Of a stretch of DNA of 64,000 bases, positions 12,101-22,606 are shown piece after piece; position 1 is the stretch's first letter, and every line of letters starts with the position of its first letter. The notes under the pieces are model-generated. The model made no database searches. It was not told the origin of the DNA and saw only the letters and a list, made by a program, of their open reading frames with translations. The DNA is from Gonapodya prolifera JEL478 (lineage: Eukaryota > Monoblepharomycota > Monoblepharidomycetes > Monoblepharidales > Gonapodyaceae): positions 62,001 through 126,000 of the forward strand of contig KQ965777.1 in assembly GCA_001574975.1 (NCBI GenBank), in the 5' to 3' direction. The position numbers and the translations under genes were made by a program.

Positions 12101-12832
12101 CCTCTTCGTGTTCTTTCCGTTCTCATCTTTCGTGGATTGAAGGTTATGGAGTCTCTTCACTCCCTCCAGTCCAAGTACAAGTACGACATCTCTGGACATT
12201 CAGGAGATGCAGACTCCATTGCATTCACGTCCGAAAAGAAGCCACCTGCCACAGAAGTGGACCGACTCAAGGTGTTGCAGCAGATGGTCGCTCACTCTCA
12301 GTTCTGCTTCTCTGGAGACAACACGCTCGAAGCTGCCCAAAAGGCAATCAACGAGATTGCGAAAGGTTGGTCATTAATGAAGAGCGGTCCTTATCCTCAA
12401 CGTTGCGCGAGACTGACGCATATGCTCATTACTTTCTGCAGAGGATGCGGACGACCACATTGTGGTTCTCCTCAGTGACGCGAACTTGCGGCGATACGGC
12501 ATTCGGCCGGAGGATATGGCCAAAATTCTGACCAGTAACGAGAAGGTCAATGCCGTGTGTCTGTTTATCGGAACGCTCGGTGACGAGGCTAGAATGTGAG
12601 TTTCTGCCCTTTCGTGTAAGACCTAGAGTCAGTTGTCCGTAACCACTGTGTCTCTTATGGGTGCTAGTTTGCAAAAGCGGATGCCCGCTGGAAAGGCCTT
12701 CATTGTGAGTGTCTCTGATCTCGTGCGACCACCGAAAGGGTCCAGTTGTTCAACCTTTCCCATTTTGTGCAGGCCATGAACACATCCGACATCCCCAAAA
12801 TCATGCGCGAGATTTTCATGTCGGTGATTTGA
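6149..12832 (+). CDS. VWA8: VWA8-type mitochondrial AAA ATPase with C-terminal VWA domain (propeller region absent)
   Basis: About 20 short exons. The start at 6149 gives an S/R/T-rich leader with a likely cleavage site (HTTRYYS), so mitochondrial import is inferred. The first AAA module has GPPGPLRR in place of a classical Walker A, as in known VWA8, then ERNVLPVLNNLLENRE. The second has a complete Walker A (GPKGSGKST) and YKDMTARDFLQ. The third has GNQGVGKN, NRPREYIQLHR, VVDEADKAP and NRPGYPFLGNDF. The C-terminal part reads PHVGGNTW, GGRGGPYRLDLGH, AAREMATDGLRKRLEEIQMS, then the MIDAS motif FDVSGSMYRF and SHSQFCFSGDNTL-like text, ending IMREIFMSVI. About 400 or more residues that normally lie between the third AAA lid and the PHVGG block in animal VWA8 are missing; only ~45 bases separate them here. 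VWA8 is a matrix-side inner-membrane ATPase of unclear substrate. The first exon is uncertain. Confidence 0.88.
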
Positions 12833-12966
12833 CCTGACGTACGGGGCCACTTTATAACAATGCTAGACTACACTTTATGATAGAGCGTGGAAGCAACAGA
12901 GAGAGAATACATAATGAGCGCGCACGTTCCGATTCTCTGAATCACTCTATCAATACATAAGGACTA

Positions 12967-15298
12967 TTAACGCTTTCCCTTCTTTCCACTCTTTCCTGGC
13001 TTGCTCTGAGCGCTTTTTGACGACTGCGTCCCTTCTGACGGTGCCGTTGGGAATGCAAACAACGGTACCTTCTCTCCAGGACCCTGGTCGCTGTCCGCCT
13101 CGAAGGGGCGACGTTTCTGTGGTCCTGCACCGTTCGTGGCACGGTCTGACGACAACTTTGCCACGCGGATTGACGGCTCTTCTGCCCGTTCAGCCGTCTT
13201 GAAAGTGGGGGCGATGAGCAGCCTCCGTGCCAACCACACGGAGATCCACACGCCCACTGTGAATCCGATGACGTATCCGTTGCCCGGGTCGAGGATCAGC
13301 CAGTCGTAAGACCCTATCGCGGGAACGGGGGGAGTGTGAGGTCGATGACCGCGGGTCGGGCGACACAAACGTACCGAACACGAGCGCCCCGGCCGACTTC
13401 AGCAGCGGTACTTCAGGAACCAAAAGGAGGATGTACGTCGCGAGGGCGATGGGGATGTGTGGGAAGAGACCGGGGTCTTCTTTCGGGACTGGGGGATGGG
13501 AGGAGTGCGTGATTGGAATGGGGAGTAAAATGGGGAGGGAAGGGAAGGGAAGCTCACCGGTGTCGAAGGGCAAGACCAGAGGGAAGAAGACGCGCGCGAA
13601 GCGGTTGATTGTGGGCGTAAGGAGGAGCGAGCCGTACGGGAACGCTGCGAGGGGGTGGGTGAGCGGCGATAAAGCGAAAAGCGGAGTAGGAGTGATGGCT
13701 CACACAGCAAGGGGTGCAGCAAAATCCGCTGGACGAACGGCAGGGGGAAGTTTGCGGAGAAGTAGGACCCTGTCAAGGGGGGGGAGGTGAGCGTTGTGAG
13801 GTGGGAGAGGACGCGACTGGGAACGTACCGGTTGCACACGACACGATGTAGACGCTGAGCATTTCTGTGAGTCCCTCGCGAGCGGCCTTGTTTGCTGCCG
13901 CGAGCGTGCCTTTTTAAGCGAGGAAGAGAACCAGAGATAAATAAACTTGAAGTTTCGGGGATTACCTTTTGCCAAAACCTACCATCGGCCTTCTTCCCAA
14001 GGGCTTGCTCGAAGAGAGGACGCGCGAGCGCTGTGAATACCCATACCCCAACAGTAGATCCGAGCGGAAATCCGTTGGCGGGGTGCAGGAACATTTCGTG
14101 GTAGGGCCCTGAAGGGGTGGGGGGGGGGGGGGGGGGGGGGGAGATTGTTACAGGCGACGAAATCGCGTGTGCGTGGATGGGTAATCACCAAAAATAGCCT
14201 TGGCGATTGCCAACAGGAAGGGAATCTCGGAGTACGCGACGAGGAAGATTGTGGTAAGGAGGACGGGGAGGTTAGGGAGCAGGGATGGGTTGGTGGCTGG
14301 AACTGCGAAGGAGAGTGGTGTTGGCGCGGTGGGGGAGGGGTGCGTGGCATGGAGACAGGGAGCTTACTCATGTGGGGTGGGAGGATGTCGGAGAAGAACA
14401 GCCGGGCAAAGTAGATCACGACGGGCGCGCCGAGAAGAGAGCCGTAGGGGAATCCTGGATGTTGGGTTGTACCGAGGCAGAAGGTACAAGGGGATTGAAA
14501 TTCAGCTCCTTACTGAACGAGATCATCCATTGCGCGAGGCTCACCGCAAAACGGACTAAGCAGGACGCGCCAGAAGAGTGGCAGGTCTGGGTTGATGTGG
14601 TTGTAATAAACTGGCATGGGGGAATCAGGGTAACGAGCGTGAGAGACTGGTCGAAACGTGGAGGAAAGGGGTCATTGATAAGGATAGAGACACACCGAGG
14701 ATGTTACAGACGAGAAACATTCCTACGAACTCGAGGAAGGCGTATGTTGCAGGAATGAGGGCAACATCGAGGGTTTCTGACGACAGCGCGGTGGGAATGG
14801 GGGTTTAGCGATTTTGGACATAAAAATCCATTTTGCGATTGGAGAACCAACACATTAGCGCATATTGCAGTGCCCTTTTCACTTCATCGTGGCCTCACCT
14901 TCGGGATTCGGACCAAACAACCTTGTCGCCAAGTCGGGGGCCACAACATTGTCAATCGCGGGATCCAGCAACCCCTGCCCCTCCTTTGCTAGCCGTGTTA
15001 CAGTCTCTTCAGTGCCCTTCTCGACAGCAGTGGACCATGTGCGCTGTAGCGCCTGCTGGCGGTCGTACAGGTACTGCAGACGAGCCCCGTCGCGGCCGTG
15101 AACCTCGCGCACGCCTGATTCCGACGCAGAAAAGTCCTGTGCGTCGAAGAGAGCGTCGATCTCGCGGGAAACGGAGTCCAATTGTGTCCTGAGGGAGTAG
15201 AGCGAGTGCCGCAGCTCGTCTGTGTCGCTGGCGAATGGCGATGGGATTGCATCGGTGTCGTTTCCGTCCTGCTCGCGCGATGCGTCGCCGCCCGCCAT
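12967..15298 (-). CDS. Unrecognised multi-pass membrane protein with twofold internal repeat
   Basis: Eleven exons on the minus strand; all ten introns are phase 1. Exon 1 (15298-14899) encodes a soluble 133-residue region with charged, coiled-coil-like helices. Exons 2-6 (14776-13983) and exons 7-11 (13909-12967) are two copies of one block. Paired motifs are FPYGSLLGAPVVIYFARLFF and FPYGSLLLTPTINRFARVFF; NGFPLGSTVGVWVFTALAR and NGYVIGFTVGVWISVWLAR; and VAYSEIPFLLAIAKAIFG and LLVPEVPLLKSAGALVFG. Each copy has about four hydrophobic segments, so about eight membrane passes are predicted. The C-terminus is a basic, soluble tail ending KSGKKGKR. Total about 520 residues. I do not recognise the family. 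Polarity of the repeats and the number of helices fit a channel, transporter or scramblase-like fold, but that is only inference. One intron holds a 23-base G run. The stop lies 135 bases from the end of VWA8, tail to tail. Confidence 0.78.
14119..14141 (+). repeat. Poly-G homopolymer (23 G)
   Basis: A run of 23 G on the plus strand inside an intron of the duplicated membrane-protein gene. Similar runs occur at 24134-24150 and 62434-62445. Length is likely to be unreliable in the assembly. Confidence 0.9.
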
Positions 15299-15515
15299 CG
15301 ATGCAAGCGCAAATGGAGAAGGACACAGCGGGCCGGGGAACTGAGAAGTTGTTTCGAATATTTAACCGTCTTTGGTCCGACAATATCCGGACCACGGTTG
15401 GAGCCCAATCACGATTACTGTCGAGTTAGTTGATTGTTGCGGAATATGGGGGGGCGCTTTTACTGTTCCCCAGCGCCCGCGAAAATAAATACAAGTCCTC
15501 CACAGCTCCCCCCTT

Positions 15516-18500
15516 TTAACCCCGCTCGCGCATGCCACCCACCCACCACCCACGCACGCCCAGCCGGCCGGCCTCCCGCCACTCGTCCACGCTGCACACA
15601 CCTGCACGCCACGAGAACTCCGATCGCGCGCGGTATGACGCTACAGAGGCGGGGTGCACTGCCGACGCGTGCGGAGGGCGAGGCGGGGTGGGTTCAGACA
15701 AGACGGATGGAGCAGAGTCGGTGCCGGAGTCTGCGGTGGACGAGTCCTCCTCGGCCGCCTGTCCACCCTGCAATCCGCCATCCCCCTCCACATGCACCTG
15801 CAGCTCCACCCCTGTCCCACTCTGAACCACCAACTCCTCGCCCTGTCGTGCAACCGCCTCGTCCATCGCCCGATTGAGCCACTCCTGCACGTCCACGCCC
15901 TCCAACAACCCCTTGAGGCTATTCAATTCCACGCGCGCCGGTGGCGCCCCGCCTGCACCTCCGCCAGAGGACTCGGACACGACGCCAACAAGGCCCCCCG
16001 CAGAATCAAACTGCAGCACCAGCGGACCAACGCGCGTCTCGCTCACAACAGCGCTGCTTCCAGCCGCGGGCGGACTGGCCGGTGGTGCCGGTCCTGCGAC
16101 CGCCTGTGCGGCTTCGGCCTTGGCTACCAGCTCTGCCACATGCTTGGCTGCACGCTCTGCCGCCAGGGCCTCGTCCTCCTTGACCTTCTTCAGCACCTCC
16201 TGCACTCTTTCCACCCGCTCGCTCCACCGCCGGATCTCCTCCCGCCGTCGTCGTGCGTAACCTCGCCGTCCGACCATGTTGCCGTGGTCGTCCCATGCGG
16301 CACGCTCGAATACAGGAATGGGGTGAGCTTCGGTCGTGAAAACGTACCGGTCGGAAGAGAAGTGGTTGGAGGGGTCGAAAAGGAGGTACAGGTCTTTTGA
16401 TGTGTTTTGTGGGATGGGGTGGGTGGTCGTAGCGGAGATTTGAGATTAATAAGCAAAGTGAATGGTTTAATAGCACAGTGAATGGTTTGTGTATGTGGTG
16501 TGGGGTGTGGAGCGAATATATGTGGTTAAAAGGATGGCGGAAACGTGTCAGCAGAAGAGTGAGTCGTGCATTGTGGCGGGATAAGGCAATGGTGTAGAGT
16601 TGGTAGCATGGCCATAATATCAGTGGTGAGAGTGTTGTAGTGTCGTCGTTGTAGAGTAAGCAAAACGAACGCACTCAAAACCCCGCCACCAAACCCACAT
16701 TTGACAGTCTCAGCCATCCAAAAGCTCTCCATCCCATCCTCGAATTCTCCCGTCGCGACATCCCTGACGCCCGCATACCCGCACGGCACGCGCCACCACT
16801 GCGCGGTCGCGACGTACTCGGCGGCCCACTCCAGCAACATGTCGTCGCGCGTGGCAGCGTAGGCGTGGTACACGGACTCGATGAATTCGGGGCGGAGAGG
16901 GTACCGCGACCGGCCCTTGACGAGGGATCCGTTGGCACGCAGGTCGAATTGTTCCGGGAGGATCGCGAGCCCCCCCGACACGTGCGGGGATCGCCACGCG
17001 GGACGACGGGCGGCAACAGAAGGGAAGTTGGCGAGGGCCACGCGTTCCGAGACGCCCCGAGCCGCGACGAGTTCGTCTTGGGCGTCCAAAATGTCCCCGC
17101 GGTGGATTTTGAGGCCGGGGAGGAATTGCGCGAGGGAGTGGAAGAAGGGGGATGCGAGTTGGCCAGTCTGCATGTGTACGTCGAGATGCAGGAGGCCGTG
17201 TTTGAGGTGATTGCGAACGGCGGTGTACATCTAGAGACAGTGGGTTCGTTGATAGTTTGTAGGGGTGGGTGGGTTGTTCGAAGGGGGAAGAGTTCATGTG
17301 AGAAGAAGGGCAACCATAGGGCTGAGAGTCATTCCCTTCAAACGCCAGCCACGCTCCTCACCATCTCCCAGAGACCTTCGACCCCTTCCTGCCTCTCTCC
17401 ATCACCACACCCTATCGCGTCCGGAGGACAACTCATCGACCCCATTCCAAACGCCCATCTCCCCACAAACATTTCGAGCCATCCCATCCCATCCCATCCA
17501 CTGCCACCTTCCCTCCCCACCTTCCATCACCACCCACCCGCTACCAACGACGCACCGCAAACGCACCTCATCACAACTCGCCTCCCACACGGCCATTGGA
17601 TCTCCACTCTCGCCCCACGCCCAGGCTCCCTTACAAGCGTACTCGAGGACGCTGTCGGCGTCGGGCCCGACGGTGGCGGTTTCGTGGATCCAGGAGCCTG
17701 AGGAGATGTTGAGGTGCCCGCCTAGAAGGCCAATCGGGGAGCGGTGTGAGAGGAGTGAGAGGAGGGAGAGGAGTGGGGCTGCGGTGTGAGCGGGGCAGGG
17801 TGTGTCACACGCAAGAGGTACGAAGGGAAACAGAGCGAGAGCAATGGCAAGAACAATCACCTTCTTCGACGTCCCTGTCGCCCGCCGCGACGCCGATCCC
17901 GCGCCATTCGAGCGCGAGGGTTCCAGCGCATGCTGCGCACACGGCGTGAGTCTCGCCCGGGAGGACGCCGCGGAGGAGGTTGATTGAGCCGTAGGGCATG
18001 AGCGTGGGCGAGTCGAACGCCGGGAGGAGGCGGCGGGCGAGGAGGTGGGCTGTGCGGAGGAGGTGCGGGTCGGACGGGTACGTTGGGAGAAGGGTGGCGG
18101 TGCGGAAGTGCGGGAGGAGGGCGATGTGGTGGGCTGCGAGGAGCCCTCCCAGTGCGCGGATGGAGGTTTCGAAGACGGAGACGGAGACGTCGAGATGGGC
18201 ACGGCGAGAAGTTGAGTCTGGGTCGGATGCGTTGGCGGGGATGGGGGAGAAGTCGAGGTACGCGCCCGGTGAGGCGAGGTGTGCGACGAGGTCGACCGCA
18301 GCGGCAAACAGCTCGTGCTCGCCGACGAGTTCGAGCACATCGAGCGAGTCGAGGAGGGTTATGGCGATCCCGCCAAAGTCGTCGACGCCCGAGCAGGACA
18401 GCGGACGCAGGGAGTCGAGCGGGAACGCGTGCGCGATGTAGGCGTGGAACGAGTGCAGCAGCATGTCGAGCACGACGATGCGGTGGCGTTCGAGCGATGC

Positions 18501-19097
18501 CGGTTGGGACGGGCGCGTTGATGGCGGTAACGGGGGTTGCGAAGCGAGGTGTGCTCGAACGGATCGTCGCCGTTTCCTGACGAGCGAGAGCAGGCGCGCG
18601 TGTGGTGCAGACAGCGGCGGTCGTGAGCGCGACGACTGCGTGCTAAAGCGGTGAGCGTCTGCGTCGTCGTCATCTGTCGAATACATTTGAGGGGTGTGTG
18701 CGAGTCCCGCTGCGTTGACAGCCCAGGACAGAAAATGGTTGCGCGAGGACTGCTCTGCGTGCGGCCACAGCGAAGTCGCAATGGGGCCGACAAGTGCGCG
18801 GGACGATGGCGACCCCAGCCACGACAGCAGCACCGTCAACGTGAATGCGACGTGCAGAGTGATGGCGATGCCCGCGGCAACAACGCGCAGGAGAGACGCT
18901 GTGCGGCGCAGGGCGTGCGAGAGCGCGCGTGGCGGTGAGGATGGCGCGGGGAGTGCGAGTGGAGGGGCAGCAGGTGGGTGTGTCGGGTTGTCGATGGTTG
19001 TAGTGTCGTCCGCACTCTCTTGTCCACCACCCGCATCCGTCTCCCCCTCTCTGCCCGCGATCGCGCCATCCGTCTGCCGCTCCCTCTGATCGCCCAT
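15516..19097 (-). CDS. EDEM-type ER degradation-enhancing alpha-mannosidase-like protein (GH47)
   Basis: Four exons on the minus strand. The N-terminus is soluble and Gly/Asp/Glu/Pro-rich, then has one membrane anchor (VVAAGIAITLHVAFTLTVLL), a type II topology typical of ER glycosidases. GH47/EDEM blocks follow in order: FPLDSLRPLSCSG, SLDVLELVGE, VSVFETSIRALGGLLAAH, RRLLPAFDSP, MPYGSINLLRGV, ETHAVCAACAGTLALEW, GGHLNISSGSWIHE, DADSVLEYACKGA, ALANFPSVAARR-type linker, YPLRPEFIESVYHAY, TGEFEDGMESFWMAETVK, then across an intron YLYLLFDPSNHFSS and FTTEAHPI. EDEM proteins trim mannose from misfolded glycoproteins and pass them to ER-associated degradation. After TEAHPI comes a 270-residue C-terminal extension, first Arg/Glu-rich and helical, then Gly/Ala/Ser/Pro low complexity. 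The whole gene is strongly GC-rich at third positions, unlike its AT-richer neighbours further right. Confidence 0.88.
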
Positions 19098-20890
19098 CGA
19101 CGCGTCACCGGCGCCGGTTTTCGCTGGATGGAGGGTCGACCGGCTATTTTGCCAACGGAGGTTCTGCCTGCCTGCACCTCAGCGGTGGATCCGAAAACAT
19201 ATTTTTACTCTCGACTGCAGACACTAGGCTTATAGATCTATTTGATTTTTCAACGCGGGACAGTAGTGCTACATATGTTCGTTTGCAAGTATGTAACAAA
19301 CCCAACCCACAAAATCCATGATGTTGAGCCACACTAGTGTGCCCGTGTTAGTACGGAAGATGCCAACGCTCCAGGAGCCAGTCAAAGTAAATAAATACAG
19401 AAATATAACAAGACGTGAAAACTTACATACGCTGTAGCATGCAAGCTCCGGTTGACGAGGTTCCGTTCCGTAGCGTGTTGTGACTCAACTTTCAAACAAC
19501 CGAGCAACAGTATGGTGTTCTCACTTTGACAGACTGCTCATGCCTTTTCCTCGTCGTGCCAGGAAAAGGCAATCGCGGCGGAGTTCCCTTGAAACATTCT
19601 TGGTTTTGCTTGCGACGGCGTGCGTATACATGGTTCGTGAAGAAATATGGTCACCCTCGTTCGGTCGGGTCGATATGGCGGCTGTTGAATGAGAGATTAA
19701 AGATACGAAACTGCCGTCGCACCAGACATCCCAAACAGATGAATTCCTTTGCCCGCCACGGCAGTAACACCTTCAACATCCCGCCGCGTGCAAAAAATGG
19801 CGCTTCCAGACCTCAAAACACGCCGACATTGCGACGCAATTCACCTTTCGCCTCAGTCCCATTGGAGACCAAACGGCTTTTCTTTGCGATCGAATGCGCG
19901 AAAACAAGCAATCGTACGAGAAAGTCGTCGTGGTGGCCCTTCGGTGTACTCCTTTCAAGCCGCTTCGTCCCCGTGCATCGATCGCTTCACCGAAACCGAG
20001 CAATTGGGTCGTATTCCCATCGATGCCAGGCAGGGACTGTTTTTTTTGTTGATTTCGAGAGCAGGTGCTTTGTTCCTCTTACTGACCAATCGAATCGAGG
20101 CTGGGAACGCGGAGTTCTCCCAATCGGTGTATCTACCCCCGCAAACGAACACTCACGTCACCTTTCGAAAAAAACCTTCCAATCATCACAGTCCTCGCCA
20201 TCGTCGGACTCGGTCCGGTGACAAAATAAATTCCAAGGTGACCACACAACCCACTGTGGGGGCAACCGCGGAGCGCTGATGCCATCGGGGTTCTCGCTAG
20301 CCATCCATCAAATGCTGTCTGTTCTCTTCCTTCGAGTTTCAAGCTCGACGTCTCGTCTCGTTGGACCGACGGACGAGTGGGAGATGGTGACAGGAGCGGC
20401 AGAAGTGTGGGGAACGGGGAAGGAGAGCGTTGAAGTGTGGGTTCGGCGTTCGTTCGTGAGATTCATGTGCGTGTTGTGGGTTTTGAAATTAATTGCATTG
20501 CCATTTTCATGGTATGATTAATTTGATTTTCACAGCAAAAGTTTTCACTCATCGGCGGAACCCCATACTTCGTCGCAATTCACACCATCATCTCAAACCA
20601 ACATCTTCAGTGACATCATCTCCATCGTGAGTCGCCGTCACTGCCTCCCCTCCCTCTTCTCGTCGCGACACGAAAGAATCCTACTGACCCGTGTCGCTGA
20701 TAGTATCATCCACTTCTTACCTTCCAAGCATTCATCCGTTCATCTTTCTAGAAGGAATCATCGGCTTAAACGCTGTGAGTTCGCTCTCGAAGATACCATC
20801 AACAACGCGTATCGATGTTCTAGTCTCGTATTTATCTCATCCGTTCACCAGCGGGAAGGTGACTGGTCCAACACACCACACGCGAGCCCC
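19098..20890. other. Long intergenic region, no confident gene
   Basis: About 1.8 kb. Plus-strand open frames (e.g. 19526-20221) have no recognisable motif and no matching splice structure. On the minus strand about 19485-19276 is an open stretch without an ATG that reads as two hydrophobic segments (see findings). Between 20530 and 20780 there are exon-like pieces with GT-AG signals (e.g. one ending ISI before gtgagtcgcc) that may be 5' exons of the next gene, but their frames do not join. Confidence 0.4.
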
Positions 20891-20894
20891 CCAT

Positions 20895-21994
20895 CAATAC
20901 TTTCATCACGCACGGGCCTGGTCGCGGCGCCATTGTATGCGCACCCGCTCGAGCTACTTTGGGATCTTGTGGACCCAAGATTGTTGTGCTCCGCCGCAGG
21001 CTCCACCATGTCCAGGGAGCGCTGACCACTTTGACGCGGACGGTGGAAATCAAGGTCGAAGAGAAGGAAACGGCGACGTCATCGCTCCTTGCGCAGACTG
21101 GTGCCGCGGACGAAGAGCGCCACGCCAATGAAATTAAGAGTCAAAAAAGCATGGCAAAGGTACAGCGCCCAGTACATTGACATCGTTCGACCGCCATCTG
21201 AGCATACCACCCGAAGCGCCACCACTCAAACTAATGAACCTGCGACGCATGTCACCAAACCGTCCGTCGCGAACGAGGTCGCGACCCAAACCAACGAACC
21301 CACAACGGATGTCACCGCAAGATGTAACCCATCCGTCGGGAACGGGTGCGTCACTCTGCACCTTTTTTTGTGCTTACATCTCGTTCACCACAAATTTTCC
21401 ACTGTGAAGGCGTGACAAGGAGCCCGCAGCCAGTCTCACCGAAAGGTGCACCGACGGCGCGGAGCCTGGTGTGGCGAAACTTCGTTAAGGAGTAAGGTGA
21501 GGCACATCAAGTACTGGAGTGGCTCATTGTGGTGACTAAATCGGGCGGGCGGGCGCAGCGTCGAGGAGGAGAACGCTCTCCTCCACTGCGCCCTCGAACA
21601 GTGAGCATTGTTGTGCTGGACACACATTCCGCCAACACTGACGTACCCATCTCCATCCCCATATCCCAGGGCTAACAAGCAGGTCGCGGACAAACAGGCC
21701 TGGATCTCCACCTGCAGTCAGCCCTACAGAAAGCGGGGATCCAGGCTCCCGTCCACGTTCTCGCCCGGAACAGGAAGCAACGCCGATCGGCGATGTTGCA
21801 AGCCCGGCGACAAGCCCTGGTGAGTTTGGATATCATTTTAACATTCCAAACAAAATTTAATCCCTTTTCGTGGTGTGAAAGGTTCTCTAAACCCCACTCG
21901 GCGACCCACCCAGGACCCCGCGCAAGCGGTACTTCCAGCCGTGCACCACAACGTCCCCGGGCCATCCACTATGAGCCCAAATCCAGGAGATTGA
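20895..21994 (+). CDS. Unrecognised spliced protein gene (5' end unresolved)
   Basis: I do not recognise this protein. A consistent chain of exons can be read: ~20895-21159, 21203-21345, 21410-21483, 21683-21819 and 21914-21994 (stop TGA), each junction keeping frame with GT-AG ends. The first part is basic then Glu/Lys-rich (VVLRRRLHHVQGALTTLT, EIKVEEKETATSSLLAQ). The middle is Thr/Asn/Pro-rich with two copies of TQTNEP. The last part looks helical and basic (LHLQSALQKAGIQAPVHV, RNRKQRRSAMLQARRQAL), with a Pro-rich end. Coding is supported by the repeat copies, which differ at three synonymous third positions. The fourth exon's start and the donor after 21483 are the weakest junctions. No start codon was found, so further 5' exons must lie at about 20.5-20.9 kb. 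Function unknown. Confidence 0.45.
21220..21315 (+). repeat. Diverged tandem repeat, two copies, ~63 base spacing
   Basis: The stretch caaactaatgaacct (~21228) recurs as caaaccaacgaaccc (~21291), followed in both by a similar stretch ending atgtcacc. In the reading frame of the host gene most third-position changes are silent, suggesting an old coding duplication. Confidence 0.6.
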
Positions 21995-22606
21995 CCACAA
22001 GGGCCCGTGGGCGGAATGGTGGGAGCAAGGGTGCTGGCCCGGAGTGCCCTCGTCAGCTCCGGCATGCTGGGGAGGAGATGAGAAAATTGCGGGGAGGTGG
22101 CGCTGAGGATGGGAGGAGGGTGCTGTATCGATTTTCTAAAAACTTATTTACAAGGGGAAGGGAAGGGACTTTACATTTTTAGGTGTACCATGAGATCTTC
22201 ATTTATTTTCACCCCAAAGAAGTTAACGAGTATGATGATATGTACTCTTCCCATGGCTTGACCTTTTATGTAATACGTGCCCATTCGTCACCAAATGCCA
22301 TTCCTTCATGTGTGTCCGCCTTTTGGTCCATTCTGGGTACAATCGACATGCCTGGCTCCACCCTGTGCACTCATCGCGAAAGATCTCTGCTGGCATCCCC
22401 TTCACCTTCTTTCTCCCAAGCGGACCCCAAAAGTGGGGGACATTGCGCGCCCTGCCTCCTGTCCCCCTTCGCCACCCCCACGCTAAAAATCTCCTTTTTT
22501 TTCGGCAGCTGTCGGGCCGAAGATCCGAAATTTATGTAACGCGCAAACCGATTTCCCCAAGAATTCAAGCATCTGAATTCGACAGTCCTCTTCTCCGCAC
22601 ATCCCA
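21995..22606. other. Intergenic region upstream of the flavin monooxygenase
   Basis: About 610 bases with no recognisable gene. It includes an AT-rich stretch near 22135-22180, plausibly 3' processing signal of the preceding gene, and should contain the promoter of the monooxygenase. Open frames on both strands here lack family motifs. Confidence 0.5.

Noticed and set aside
13399-14094. 231-codon minus-strand open frame in the membrane-protein gene
   Set aside because: It runs across several introns in the wrong frame; the true exons switch frame at phase 1 junctions.
19526-20221. Plus-strand open frame of 231 codons
   Set aside because: Composition is irregular, all three plus frames are similarly open here, and no domain or splice continuation is visible.
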